Part shown: in pieces, positions 17,292 to 25,491 of the stretch | Position numbering within the stretch: position 1 is the stretch's first letter | Layout: each line of letters starts with the position of its first letter | Assembly (NCBI GenBank): GCA_001916965.1 | Contig: MNTL01000047.1 | Span: forward strand, 62,001 to 126,000 | DNA from: Roseburia sp. CAG:10041_57 | GTDB lineage: Bacteria > Bacillota > Clostridia > Lachnospirales > Lachnospiraceae | DNA length: 64,000 nt | Reading direction: 5' to 3' | Position numbers and translations under genes: made by a program | The notes under the pieces: model-generated | What the model saw: only the letters and a program-made list of their open reading frames with translations | Database searches by the model: none | What the model was told of the DNA's origin: nothing

Positions 17292-19562
17292 TTATTTTAA
17301 TTTCCAGATATCTCTGTTATATTCTGCAATTGTTCTGTCAGATGAGAAGAATCCGGCTTTTGCAATATTGACCAGCATCATCTTCTTCCACATGTCTTCC
17401 TTACGGTAATCTTCAAACATGCGGTCCTTGGTTGCAATGTAATCTTCCAAATCAAGCAATGTCATGAACCAGTCTTTGTTGATCAGTTCCTTGTGAAGTC
17501 TTGTCAGACGTTCTTCATTACCCGCTGCAAGTGTCTGCTCACTTACGATAAAGTCAACAGCTTCCTTAATCACACTGCTCTTCTCATAGAAGTCTTTGGA
17601 TACATAATCAGCCTTTGCGTAATGTTCAATGACTGCTTCTGATTTCTCACCAAAGATATAGATGTTATCATCACCTACCAGCTCGTTGATCTCTACGTTA
17701 GCACCATCGCTGGTTCCAAGTGTTACAGCACCATTGAGCATGAATTTCATGTTACCTGTACCACTTGCTTCCTTGGATGCAAGTGAAATCTGTTCTGATA
17801 TATCACAGGCAGGGATCAGTCTCTCTGCATAGCTTACATTGTAGTTCTCAACCATAACTACTTTCATGTAGTCCTTTACATCAGGATCGTTGTTTACAAT
17901 TTCCTGTAATACTAACAGTAAATGAATGATATCCTGTGCAATGATGTATGCAGGAGCTGCCTTCGCACCAAAAATAAATGTGACAGGTGTTGCAGGCTTC
18001 TTGCCGTTCTTAATCTCCAGATACTTGTGAATGATATACAGAGCATTCATCTGCTGACGCTTATACTCATGTAATCTCTTGATCTGAATATCATAAATGG
18101 ATTCAGGATTGATGTCCTGTCCTTCATTCTCCTTAATATATGCAGCCAGTGCAGCCTTTTTATCTTTCTTGATAGCCTTGATTTCATTTAAAAGTGCCGC
18201 ATCATTCTGATGTTCAAGCAGCTTCTCTAATTCATTGGCATCTGTTTTCCAACCATCACCGATTGTTCTGGTAATGCATGCAGCCAGTTCCTTATTGCAG
18301 GACATAAGCCATCTTCTGAATGTGATACCATTTGTCTTGTTGTTGAATTTTTCCGGATAAATCTTATAGAAATGATTCAGTTCTGTTTCCTTTAAGATCT
18401 CCGTGTGAATTGCTGCTACACCATTTACAGAGAATCCATAGTGGATATCAATATGAGCCATATGCACTCTCATCTCTTTATCAATGATCTGAACCTTAGG
18501 ATCATCATATTTGATGGAAGCTCTCTTATCCAATTCCCAGATAATAGGCATTAACTGTGGAACTACCTTCTGTAAATACTTAACAGGCCATTTTTCCAAT
18601 GCTTCTGCAAGGATTGTATGGTTGGTGTATGCACAGGTCTTGCTTACAACGTCAATTGCTTCTTCCATCTCGAAGCCTTCCTCTTCTGTCAGAATTCTGA
18701 TCAGTTCAGGAATGACCATAGTAGGATGTGTATCATTGATCTGGATAACAGCATGCTCATTCATCTTGTGAAGATCATAGCCATTCTCTTTCATTTCCTT
18801 AATGATCAGCTGTGCACCGTTACATACCATAAAATACTGCTGATAAATTCTAAGCTGCTGTCCTGCTTCATCAGAATCATCAGGATACAGGAATAATGTC
18901 AGGTTCTTATCAATATCTTTCTTATCAAAATCAATGCCGTCTTTTACAATGCTTTCATCTACTGTTTCAATATCAAATAAATGCAGCTTATTAATGCCCT
19001 GGTTGTAGCCAATAACATCAATATCATATAATCTGGACATTACTTTCTTCTTGCCAAAATATACAGGGAAAGTTACGTCTGTCTTGGTCAGCCAGGACTG
19101 GCTCTCAATCCAGTCATTCTTCTCAGCTGTCTGCATTCTGTCCTTAAATACCTGTTTGAACAGGCCAAAATGGTAATTCAGTCCAATACCGTCTCCCGGA
19201 AGTCCCAATGTAGCAATAGAGTCAAGGAAGCATGCTGCAAGTCTGCCAAGTCCACCATTGCCAAGTGAAGGTTCAGGCTCAATCTCTTCAATACGGTTCA
19301 ATTCTTTTCCTTCTTCTTTCAGAGCTTCTTCCAGTTCATCATAGATACCCAGATTGATCAGGTTGTTGGAAAGGAGCTTACCAATCAGGAATTCAGCAGA
19401 AATATAATATACTTTCTTGCTGCCCTGAATTCTTCCCTTATTCTCCATCATTTCTTTGGTCATCTGCAGAATGGCAAAATAAAGATCATGGTCAGCCAGA
19501 TCCTTAATACCCTTACCATACATTTTCTGTGCTACTGCTTCTAAGTTTGCTTTAACGCTCAT
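17292..19562 (-). CDS. glgP: Glycogen/alpha-glucan phosphorylase
   Basis: Glycogen phosphorylase releases glucose 1-phosphate from the non-reducing ends of glycogen, with pyridoxal phosphate as cofactor. The 756-residue protein has the family motifs PSLGNGGLGRLAACFLDS, IQINDTHP, TNHT and the PLP-lysine region EASGTGNMKFMLNGA followed by TLGTSDGANVEI. GGAGG lies 6 bp before the start. A LacI-family regulator gene lies directly upstream on the same strand and a palindromic operator-like site is in the leader, so control by that regulator is likely. A debranching enzyme a few kilobases away completes the pathway. Confidence 0.96.
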   Translation of the reverse strand: MSVKANLEAVAQKMYGKGIKDLADHDLYFAILQMTKEMMENKGRIQGSKKVYYISAEFLIGKLLSNNLINLGIYDELEEALKEEGKELNRIEEIEPEPSLGNGGLGRLAACFLDSIATLGLPGDGIGLNYHFGLFKQVFKDRMQTAEKNDWIESQSWLTKTDVTFPVYFGKKKVMSRLYDIDVIGYNQGINKLHLFDIETVDESIVKDGIDFDKKDIDKNLTLFLYPDDSDEAGQQLRIYQQYFMVCNGAQLIIKEMKENGYDLHKMNEHAVIQINDTHPTMVIPELIRILTEEEGFEMEEAIDVVSKTCAYTNHTILAEALEKWPVKYLQKVVPQLMPIIWELDKRASIKYDDPKVQIIDKEMRVHMAHIDIHYGFSVNGVAAIHTEILKETELNHFYKIYPEKFNNKTNGITFRRWLMSCNKELAACITRTIGDGWKTDANELEKLLEHQNDAALLNEIKAIKKDKKAALAAYIKENEGQDINPESIYDIQIKRLHEYKRQQMNALYIIHKYLEIKNGKKPATPVTFIFGAKAAPAYIIAQDIIHLLLVLQEIVNNDPDVKDYMKVVMVENYNVSYAERLIPACDISEQISLASKEASGTGNMKFMLNGAVTLGTSDGANVEINELVGDDNIYIFGEKSEAVIEHYAKADYVSKDFYEKSSVIKEAVDFIVSEQTLAAGNEERLTRLHKELINKDWFMTLLDLEDYIATKDRMFEDYRKEDMWKKMMLVNIAKAGFFSSDRTIAEYNRDIWKLK

Positions 19563-19601
19563 AGGAATCCTCCATTCTTACATTTACCTGCTTTGCCTGC
19601 C

Positions 19602-19613
19602 GGTAACGTTTCC
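19602..19613. promoter_or_regulatory. Operator-like site upstream of glgP
   Basis: GGTAACGTTTCC is a near-palindrome sharing the AACGTT core with the double operator upstream of the neighbouring LacI gene. It sits 40 bp before the glgP start, a good place for repression. Confidence 0.5.
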
Positions 19614-19684
19614 ATGTTTATATTGCTTATGCATGAAACACGCTCTGTATTTCATGCTTTATGCCTTATTTTTACTTCATTACC

Positions 19685-20674
19685 TCATGAAATGACATCC
19701 TTATATTCCATTCGTATCAGCTTATGTGGCATGATAATCTCCTGTCCGCTTTCCCCTGCCATAAGTCTCGCCATTTCATCTACAGCCCCTGCTGCAATCT
19801 GTCTGAAATCCTGTTTCACTGTATGCATCTGTTTACCCGCATATCCCATAAGACTGATTCCATCAAATCCGCATACCGGTCTGAAAATATCCATATCCGT
19901 AAGCGCCTTCATAGCTCCTATCGCCATCAGATCAGACGCACATATGATTGCATCCTTCCTGGTTCCATAGCGTAGTGTTATCTCTCTTGCCTGAAGTTCA
20001 CTGAAATTACCTATTCTCGTATAGAATGAAATCTTCAGTTCTTCTGCAAGCTGCTTCATTCCCTGCAGTCTCTCTTCTGATACATACCCATTCTTCTTAC
20101 CGGCTATATACAATATTCTATGACAGTTGTTCTCCAGAATTGTTTCTTTGGCAACTTCATATTGTGCCCTGGCATGATCAATATGGATACAGGATGTGTT
20201 CTCTGCCACACCCGGCGCGTCAATGAGGACAATTTTGAATTTACCTGTACGAATCAGCTTGTGAAGTGCTGTATCCTGTTTGGATAATCCGCATATGATC
20301 AGTCCCTCAATACTCTGGGAGAGAAAATATCTTGTCATCTCTTCTACAGACATCTCCTGGATCATCGTAAAAAAGACTGTAATTATATCCATTTCCAGTT
20401 CTTTGGCACGGTTGATTGCTCCCACAATGTATTGCATTGGAATCTCGTCTACTGTCTGCACATGTCTGTTCACATCCAACAAAAGCGCTACACGGTCGGT
20501 CTTCTTGGAAGAAAGGGCCGAAGCAATGGAATTAGGAACAAATCCCAGTTCTTCGATTGCCGCATTCACTTTCGCTTTCGTATCCTCACTTACGTTGGGA
20601 TAATGGTTCAATACTTTGGAAACCGTGGATATAGCCACGCCTGCCTGTTTTGCAACATCTCTGATTGATACCAC
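19685..20674 (-). CDS. LacI-family transcriptional regulator (glycogen locus)
   Basis: A 329-residue LacI-family repressor: N-terminal helix-turn-helix (IRDVAKQAGVAISTVSKVLNH) with the hinge-helix region around SIASALSSKK, then a periplasmic-binding-protein-like ligand domain (from ~60) ending in the dimer interface. The start is GTG at 20674, in frame with the family N-terminus VSIRDV and preceded by GGGG. Its ligand cannot be read from the sequence. Position upstream of glgP, a tandem palindromic operator in its own promoter region and a related site before glgP suggest autoregulation and control of glycogen phosphorylase. Confidence 0.88.
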   Translation of the reverse strand: MVSIRDVAKQAGVAISTVSKVLNHYPNVSEDTKAKVNAAIEELGFVPNSIASALSSKKTDRVALLLDVNRHVQTVDEIPMQYIVGAINRAKELEMDIITVFFTMIQEMSVEEMTRYFLSQSIEGLIICGLSKQDTALHKLIRTGKFKIVLIDAPGVAENTSCIHIDHARAQYEVAKETILENNCHRILYIAGKKNGYVSEERLQGMKQLAEELKISFYTRIGNFSELQAREITLRYGTRKDAIICASDLMAIGAMKALTDMDIFRPVCGFDGISLMGYAGKQMHTVKQDFRQIAAGAVDEMARLMAGESGQEIIMPHKLIRMEYKDVIS

Positions 20675-20705
20675 TTCATCCCCGCCTTCTGCTCTTGCTG
20701 TATTA

Positions 20706-20731
20706 GAAAACGTTTTCTAGAAAACGTTTTC
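20706..20731. promoter_or_regulatory. Tandem LacI-type operators forming a 26-bp perfect palindrome
   Basis: GAAAACGTTTTC occurs twice (20706-20717 and 20720-20731) separated by TA, so the whole 26 bp is also self-complementary. It lies 32 bp before the start of the LacI-family gene and matches the centre-CG operators of that family. Confidence 0.85.
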
Positions 20732-20745
20732 CATATCATACAATA

Positions 20746-20773
20746 AAAATAACGGTTTGTCTACCGTTATTTT
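20746..20773 (-). terminator. Terminator-like hairpin upstream of the LacI gene
   Basis: An 11-bp inverted repeat (AAAATAACGGT / ACCGTTATTTT, 6-nt loop) with flanking A and T runs. It follows the cheY-like fragment on the minus strand and probably was the terminator of that gene. Confidence 0.6.
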
Positions 20774-20820
20774 ATATTTTCGACACTTTGCATAAAATAC
20801 TATGTTTTTTTTATGTAGAA

Positions 20821-20907
20821 TTAACGGCTCATAACTTTATCTATGGATGCAATCAGCCTGTCTTCTTCAAAAGGCTTTACAATGAAATCCTTAGCGCCAT
20901 CCACCTT
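20821..20907 (-). pseudogene. 3' remnant of a CheY-like response regulator
   Basis: The minus strand carries 28 codons, KVDGAKDFIVKPFEEDRL then IASIDKVMSR and TAA, which is the C-terminal end of a CheY-type receiver: beta5 with the conserved Lys-Pro pair and helix alpha5. A TGA stands directly before the fragment and nothing upstream encodes the phosphorylation site or the rest of the domain. It is a broken gene end left by a deletion or rearrangement, with the terminator-like hairpin at 20746-20773 still in place. The remaining sequence up to the srtB stop codon (20908-21006) shows nothing else I can recognise. Confidence 0.8.
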
Positions 20908-21006
20908 TCAGCTAGTCATTTATTCATTGGAACATCAAAAATATTGTAACATACTTTTATAATATATACCATAGTTTTTTGAATATTTTTGAAATATTCT
21001 GTAATT

Positions 21007-21810
21007 TTATTCTTCAATTCTTTTGGCAACTACAACAAATCTGCCATTTTTCGTCTGATATGCGCATGTAGATAAGGTAAGGAATTCGTCTCCATACTCG
21101 GCTTCTGCCCCTGTATCATACAGACTCAGCTTCTTGATATTACTGTAAAAGCTGTCAAATGCATCCTGATCTTCTCCTCCAAAATACTGATAATACTTAA
21201 ATACCTGATCTGTCTGTAAATATACTTTGCTGAAAAAGACCGCAATCAATTCATATTCTCTTTTCTCATCTCTGGTATACAGATACAGTTTATTATGCTC
21301 CATGCCATATTCCTGATCCTGATAATCCTGTAATGTTCCAAACATGTCTCCGGACTTCATATTATGTCCATGGATGATCAGATTCGCACCAGCCATATGG
21401 ATATCTGAGTCTGTATCCATCAAAAGACAACCGTTTTTGTCTTTTTCTTTATAGAAGTTTCTCCGCAGGTAATATTCTTCATCCTCCAGTGTCTGCATAA
21501 CAGGATAATCTATCTGCGTCCCTGGAATATTCAGCCAGCCTATCATATCTGCATTGGCTTCAAACAGCTGCTCATAAGAAGTGGTAATCGCGTCCTGCTT
21601 CTCTGTATCCGTCTGACTGCTGTCTACCCTCGGTGCAATTCCAACATCCCGCATGCTGCGAAGCTGCTGGACTGTCTCCCTGGAACGCTTCTCTTCCATG
21701 GCATTATAATAGGAAATTCCTGCAAATATACTCAGGCAGACCACTCCTATGATTAACAGAATTGCATCAAGTCTGATATGTCGTTTGTGTCCATTTTTTA
21801 CTGTTTTCAT
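21007..21810 (-). CDS. srtB: Class B sortase
   Basis: A 267-residue membrane-anchored transpeptidase that links proteins with a sorting signal to the cell wall. An N-terminal anchor lies at about 14-33 (AILLIIGVVCLSIFAGISYY), followed by the catalytic domain with WLNIPGTQIDYPVMQ, the catalytic His in HGHNM, the catalytic Cys in LSTCAY and the Arg in GRFVVVAKR. The insert before the Cys is typical of class B. No protein with an obvious sorting motif is encoded nearby, so its substrate is elsewhere. A MITE-like element lies between it and the debranching enzyme upstream. Confidence 0.92.
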   Translation of the reverse strand: MKTVKNGHKRHIRLDAILLIIGVVCLSIFAGISYYNAMEEKRSRETVQQLRSMRDVGIAPRVDSSQTDTEKQDAITTSYEQLFEANADMIGWLNIPGTQIDYPVMQTLEDEEYYLRRNFYKEKDKNGCLLMDTDSDIHMAGANLIIHGHNMKSGDMFGTLQDYQDQEYGMEHNKLYLYTRDEKREYELIAVFFSKVYLQTDQVFKYYQYFGGEDQDAFDSFYSNIKKLSLYDTGAEAEYGDEFLTLSTCAYQTKNGRFVVVAKRIEE

Positions 21811-21851
21811 ATTCTGACCATACCTTTCCTGTTTTATTTCTATTCCTATTC

Positions 21852-21995
21852 ATAACTATTCAGAACCCCATTCGCAAAATCGCTGTTTCACAGCTTGTTT
21901 TTTGCTCATGTGGTTACTTCGCCATGCAAATTAAGGCAGAATATGCTTGTAAACAAGCATATTCTGCCTTAATTTGCATGGCTCTGAATAGTTAC
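21852..21995 (-). mobile_element. MITE-like element, copy A (IS66-type ends)
   Basis: A 144-bp non-coding element bounded by imperfect 16-bp terminal inverted repeats (outer sequence ATAACTATTCAGAACC on one side, GTAACTATTCAGAGCC on the other). It is flanked by the 8-bp direct repeat TCCTATTC (21844-21851 and 21996-22003), a target-site duplication. Inside is a perfect 29-bp inverted repeat (21921-21949 and 21954-21982) with a 4-nt loop, and a smaller nested hairpin. GTAA-type ends with 8-bp duplications are what IS66-family elements make. The duplicated target includes the stop codon of the debranching enzyme gene, so the element begins 2 bp after that stop. Confidence 0.85.
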
Positions 21996-21997
21996 TC

Positions 21998-24115
21998 CTA
22001 TTCAAAATATTTCTCTACACGGGCAACCAATACAGATCTTGGACACATAGTCAGCAGAATGTCAGATTTCCTTCGAGTCAGCAGATCATAATCCACATCC
22101 TGCGTGTGTTCAAATTCTGTATTCACAAGTACCTTCCACTTTCTTCCCAAAGGCAGCCTTGGAAGTTCTATATCACAGTACTCCCAAAAGGTATTGACTC
22201 CGATATAAATAATGTCATCTTCTGTGTTTGATGCATTTCGTCCGGCGAACATAACACCAATCGTATGGGTATCCTGATTGCATTCAGCGTTCCAGGCTTT
22301 ACTGTTGTGAACACTGACTTCCGGGAAGCCACATCCACTCGGTCCTGAACGTCCTCTCAGAATCGGATGTTCTTTTCTGAACTGAATCATAAATTTGCAG
22401 AATTCAAACATTTCTGAATACTGCTCCTTCCTGCTCCAGTCAATCCAGGATATCTCGTTATCCTGACAATATGCATTATTGTTGCCAAACTGCGTATTGC
22501 AGAATTCGTCTCCTGCAAGGAACATGGCTGCTCCACGGCTGCACATCAGCACTGCAAAAGCATTCTTACGCATACGGTTACGCAGCGCCAGTACTTCCGG
22601 ATTCATACTTTCGCCCTCTTCGCCGCAGTTCCAGCTGTTATTGTTGTTATCCCCGTCGGTATTGTTCCAGCCGTTCTTCTCATTATGCTTCCAGTTGTAA
22701 GCATACATATCATATAAAGTAAATCCATCATGACAGTTCAGGAAATTTACCGTAGCATTCTCTCCACGATTTTCAGGACTGTACAGATCCGCAGAACCAA
22801 GTATTCTTTCAATCGCCGCCTGTGCCATGCCATAATCGCCCTTCAGAAAGCATCTTAAATCATCCCTGAAACGACCGTTCCATTCAGACCAGCGATTCCA
22901 CGCAGGGAAGCTTCCTACCTGATAGAGTCCACCTGCATCCCATGCCTCTGCAATCAGCTTCACTCTGCCAAGGATCGGGTCAAAGGCAAGGCTTTGCAGA
23001 ATAGGAGGCTTACTCATCGGAGAGCCATCCTCATTACGTCCCATAATGGAAGCCAGATCAAAACGGAACCCATCTATTCTATAGGAAATGACCCAGTAAC
23101 GCAGACAGTCCAGTATAAACTGCTGAACGATCGGGTGATTGCAGTTCATAACATTACCACAGCCACTGAAATTATAATATTGTCCGTCTGGTGTCAGCAT
23201 GTAGTAAATATTATTGTCGATACCTTTGAAACAGAATGTTGGTCCCATTTCATTGCCTTCTGCCGTATGATTGAATACAACGTCAAGAATAACCTCTATT
23301 CCATTTCTGTGTAATTCCCGAACCAGATTACGCAGCTCATTACCTTCTCTGTTAAATTCCAGTGCAGACGCATAACTGGTATTGGGCGCAAAAAAACAAA
23401 CCGGATTATATCCCCAGTAGTTGAGCAGCTTTCTGCCCTCATATTCTCTGACATCTTCCATTTCATCAAATTCAAAAATAGGCATCAGTTCTACGGCATT
23501 CACACCCAGTTCTACCAGATAAGGGATTTTCTCACGGATTCCCTCAAAGGTTCCCTTATGCTCGACTCCTGAGGACTCATGCCTTGTAAATCCTCTGACA
23601 TGCATTTCATAGATAATCAGATCCTTGGGTTCACGGCTGGGCTGCACATATTCGCCCCAGTCATAAGTATCTTCTACTACCCGCGCTTTATAGAAATGAT
23701 CTTTTCTGGTGATCTTCTCTCCCCACTTACTCTGTCCTGTAACAGCCCTGGCATATGGGTCCAGTATATAATTGTCTTTATCAAATAATAAGCCCTTCTT
23801 AGGGTTATATTCTCCATCAAACTGATATGCATACTCAAATTCCATGGGATTAAGTCCAAAGACCACCATAGAATAGGTATTACCGATACGATATGACTCT
23901 GGGAACGGAATCACTGCATACGGCTCTTCCTCCATTCTGTGAAAAAGGCATAGATTACAGGATGTTGCACCATACGAATGCACTGTAAAATTAATACCGC
24001 CTTCTACAACAGATGCACCATTGCGCAAATAGTATCCGGGCCTGACCTGATACCCGCTTATGACATCTGTAGGCGCATAATATTTTTTTTCAAAAAAAGA
24101 ATCATTATATTCCAT
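21998..24115 (-). CDS. glgX: Glycogen debranching enzyme (GlgX/isoamylase type, GH13)
   Basis: A 705-residue GH13 alpha-1,6-glucosidase-type enzyme that removes branches left by phosphorylase. It starts with a CBM48/early-set domain (~30-135, FTVHSYGATSCNLCLF), followed by the catalytic barrel: YEMHVRGFT, DVVFNHTAEG, the nucleophile Asp in DGFRFDLAS, the acid/base Glu in EAWDAGG, and NCHDGFTL. LAGDEFCNTQFGNNNAYCQD is typical of GlgX/isoamylase. GGAGG lies 10 bp upstream. Together with glgP it forms a glycogen breakdown set, here split by srtB and a regulator. A MITE copy abuts its stop codon. Confidence 0.92.
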   Translation of the reverse strand: MEYNDSFFEKKYYAPTDVISGYQVRPGYYLRNGASVVEGGINFTVHSYGATSCNLCLFHRMEEEPYAVIPFPESYRIGNTYSMVVFGLNPMEFEYAYQFDGEYNPKKGLLFDKDNYILDPYARAVTGQSKWGEKITRKDHFYKARVVEDTYDWGEYVQPSREPKDLIIYEMHVRGFTRHESSGVEHKGTFEGIREKIPYLVELGVNAVELMPIFEFDEMEDVREYEGRKLLNYWGYNPVCFFAPNTSYASALEFNREGNELRNLVRELHRNGIEVILDVVFNHTAEGNEMGPTFCFKGIDNNIYYMLTPDGQYYNFSGCGNVMNCNHPIVQQFILDCLRYWVISYRIDGFRFDLASIMGRNEDGSPMSKPPILQSLAFDPILGRVKLIAEAWDAGGLYQVGSFPAWNRWSEWNGRFRDDLRCFLKGDYGMAQAAIERILGSADLYSPENRGENATVNFLNCHDGFTLYDMYAYNWKHNEKNGWNNTDGDNNNNSWNCGEEGESMNPEVLALRNRMRKNAFAVLMCSRGAAMFLAGDEFCNTQFGNNNAYCQDNEISWIDWSRKEQYSEMFEFCKFMIQFRKEHPILRGRSGPSGCGFPEVSVHNSKAWNAECNQDTHTIGVMFAGRNASNTEDDIIYIGVNTFWEYCDIELPRLPLGRKWKVLVNTEFEHTQDVDYDLLTRRKSDILLTMCPRSVLVARVEKYFE

Positions 24116-24197
24116 AACATTTACTCCTCCCTCTCACAACTTATCACTATTTTACTTCAAATCAGCCATAGCCGCAATATGGTTTACCATAATTAAT

Positions 24198-24226
24198 AAA
24201 AGGATGCCCAATTTGAGCATCCTTTT
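24198..24226 (-). terminator. Terminator downstream of kduI
   Basis: A 10-bp inverted repeat (AAAAGGATGC / GCATCCTTTT) followed on the minus strand by TTTTATTAATTA. It lies past MITE copy B, so it was the original kduI terminator before insertion. Confidence 0.75.
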
Positions 24227-24238
24227 ACTCTTTTAATT

Positions 24239-24382
24239 GTAACTATTCAGAACCCCATTCACAAAATCGCTGTTTCACAGCTTGCATTTTGCTCATGTGG
24301 TTACTTCGCCATATAAATTAAGTCAAATATGCTTGTAAACAAGCATATTCTGCCTTAATTTGCATGGCTCTGAATAGTTTAC
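24239..24382 (-). mobile_element. MITE-like element, copy B
   Basis: A second copy of the element at 21852-21995, closely similar over its whole 144 bp, with ends GTAACTATTCAGAACC and (opposite strand) GTAAACTATTCAGAGCC, the latter with one extra base. The left arm of the long hairpin is degenerate here (several mismatches and one deletion), while the right arm is intact. No 8-bp target duplication is visible (flanks TTTTAATT and ATGATGTC). Its end supplies the TAA stop codon of kduI. Confidence 0.8.
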
Positions 24383-25239
24383 ATGATGTCCTGGTTTCTG
24401 ACGCCATCCATATCATCGAAGTCCTGGTTCTCACCAACCATACCCCAGATGAATGTGTATGCACGGCTGCCGCTTCCTGAATGGATAGACCAGCTTGGGG
24501 AAATAACAGCCTGCTCGTTACGCATAACGATATGTCTTGTCTCCTGAGGCTCGCCCATGTAGTGCATTACGAATGCATCTTCCGGCATATCAAAATACAG
24601 ATATACTTCCATACGTCTGTCATGTGTATGGCAAGGCATCGTGTTCCATACGTTGCCCGGTTTCAATGCTGTCATACCCATAACCAGCTGGCAGCTCTCT
24701 ACCTGTCCGGGTAAGATGTACTTGTTAATTACTCTGTGGTTTGCATCCTCAAGGCATCCAAGCTCAACCTTATTCTCGTCCTTGATGATAACTACATCTT
24801 CAGAAGGTGTACCCTGTGGCTTGATCAGCTTGGTAGGATATGTCTTATGTGCAGGTGCACTGTTTAAATAGAATTTAGCAGGGTTGGATGGATCAACTGA
24901 TGCAAATGTAATATCTTTGGAACCCATACCGATATACATTCCTTCTTTATGACCTACTTCATATGTCTTACCATCAATTGTAATTGTACCTGCAGGTCCG
25001 ATGTTGATGACACCAAGCTCTCTTCTCTGGCAGAAATATTCTGCACGGAGTTCATCGCCGGCTGTCAGCCTGATAGGTTCTACAGGAACTGCGGAACCTG
25101 TAATGATACGGTCAATATGGCTGTATACTAACTTAATCTCACCCTTCTTAAAAAGGTCATCAATCAAAAACTCTTCTCTTAATCTCTCTGTTGTGTAATA
25201 CTTCACATCCTTGGGTGAAGCTGCTGTACGAAGTTCCAT
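24379..25239 (-). CDS. kduI: 5-dehydro-4-deoxy-D-glucuronate isomerase
   Basis: KduI converts 5-keto-4-deoxyuronate to 2,5-diketo-3-deoxygluconate in the breakdown of pectin and other uronate polymers. The 286-residue cupin-type protein is of normal length and highly conserved: SHIDRIITG, FCQRRELGVINIG, metal ligands in MPCHTHDRRMEVY, GEPQETRHIV and ISPSWSIHSGSGSRAYTFIWGM. GGAAGG precedes the start. The last residues (RNQDIM) and the TAA come at the junction with MITE copy B, so the C-terminal residue or two may have been changed. A divergent LacI regulator and uxaC, with a cre-like box between, form a uronate locus. Confidence 0.95.
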   Translation of the reverse strand: MELRTAASPKDVKYYTTERLREEFLIDDLFKKGEIKLVYSHIDRIITGSAVPVEPIRLTAGDELRAEYFCQRRELGVINIGPAGTITIDGKTYEVGHKEGMYIGMGSKDITFASVDPSNPAKFYLNSAPAHKTYPTKLIKPQGTPSEDVVIIKDENKVELGCLEDANHRVINKYILPGQVESCQLVMGMTALKPGNVWNTMPCHTHDRRMEVYLYFDMPEDAFVMHYMGEPQETRHIVMRNEQAVISPSWSIHSGSGSRAYTFIWGMVGENQDFDDMDGVRNQDIM

Positions 25240-25296
25240 AGTCTTTACCTTCCTTTATCACATATAATCCGTCTATACTTAAAAAAGCATACGTTT

Positions 25297-25310
25297 TGTA
25301 AACGCTTTCA
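25297..25310. promoter_or_regulatory. cre-like/LacI-type operator upstream of kduI
   Basis: On the minus strand TGAAAGCGTTTACA matches the CcpA cre consensus and the general LacI-family operator form. It lies about 60 bp before kduI, in the divergent region shared with a LacI gene, so either CcpA or the local regulator could bind. Confidence 0.65.
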
Positions 25311-25491
25311 TTTTACCTTATTCCAGTGAAAGAGTCAATAAAAGTTTATAAGTTTAGCGCTTGATTTTCACAAACTTTCATAGTACAATTTATGTGATTT
25401 ATGGTAGTGCTTACATTGTTTTTTTCACGGTACCGATTACGTACCTTATTTTCTACATAGGAAGCCCATGAGTCAGAAAGGATTATCACTC

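Noticed and set aside
21007..21810. Dedicated sortase substrate next to srtB
   Set aside because: Neighbouring surface proteins use lipidation or a membrane helix, and no sorting motif with hydrophobic tail was found in them.
21852..24382. Composite transposon formed by MITE copies A and B around glgX
   Set aside because: Copy A has its own target duplication, both copies face the same way, and no transposase or foreign-looking gene lies between them.
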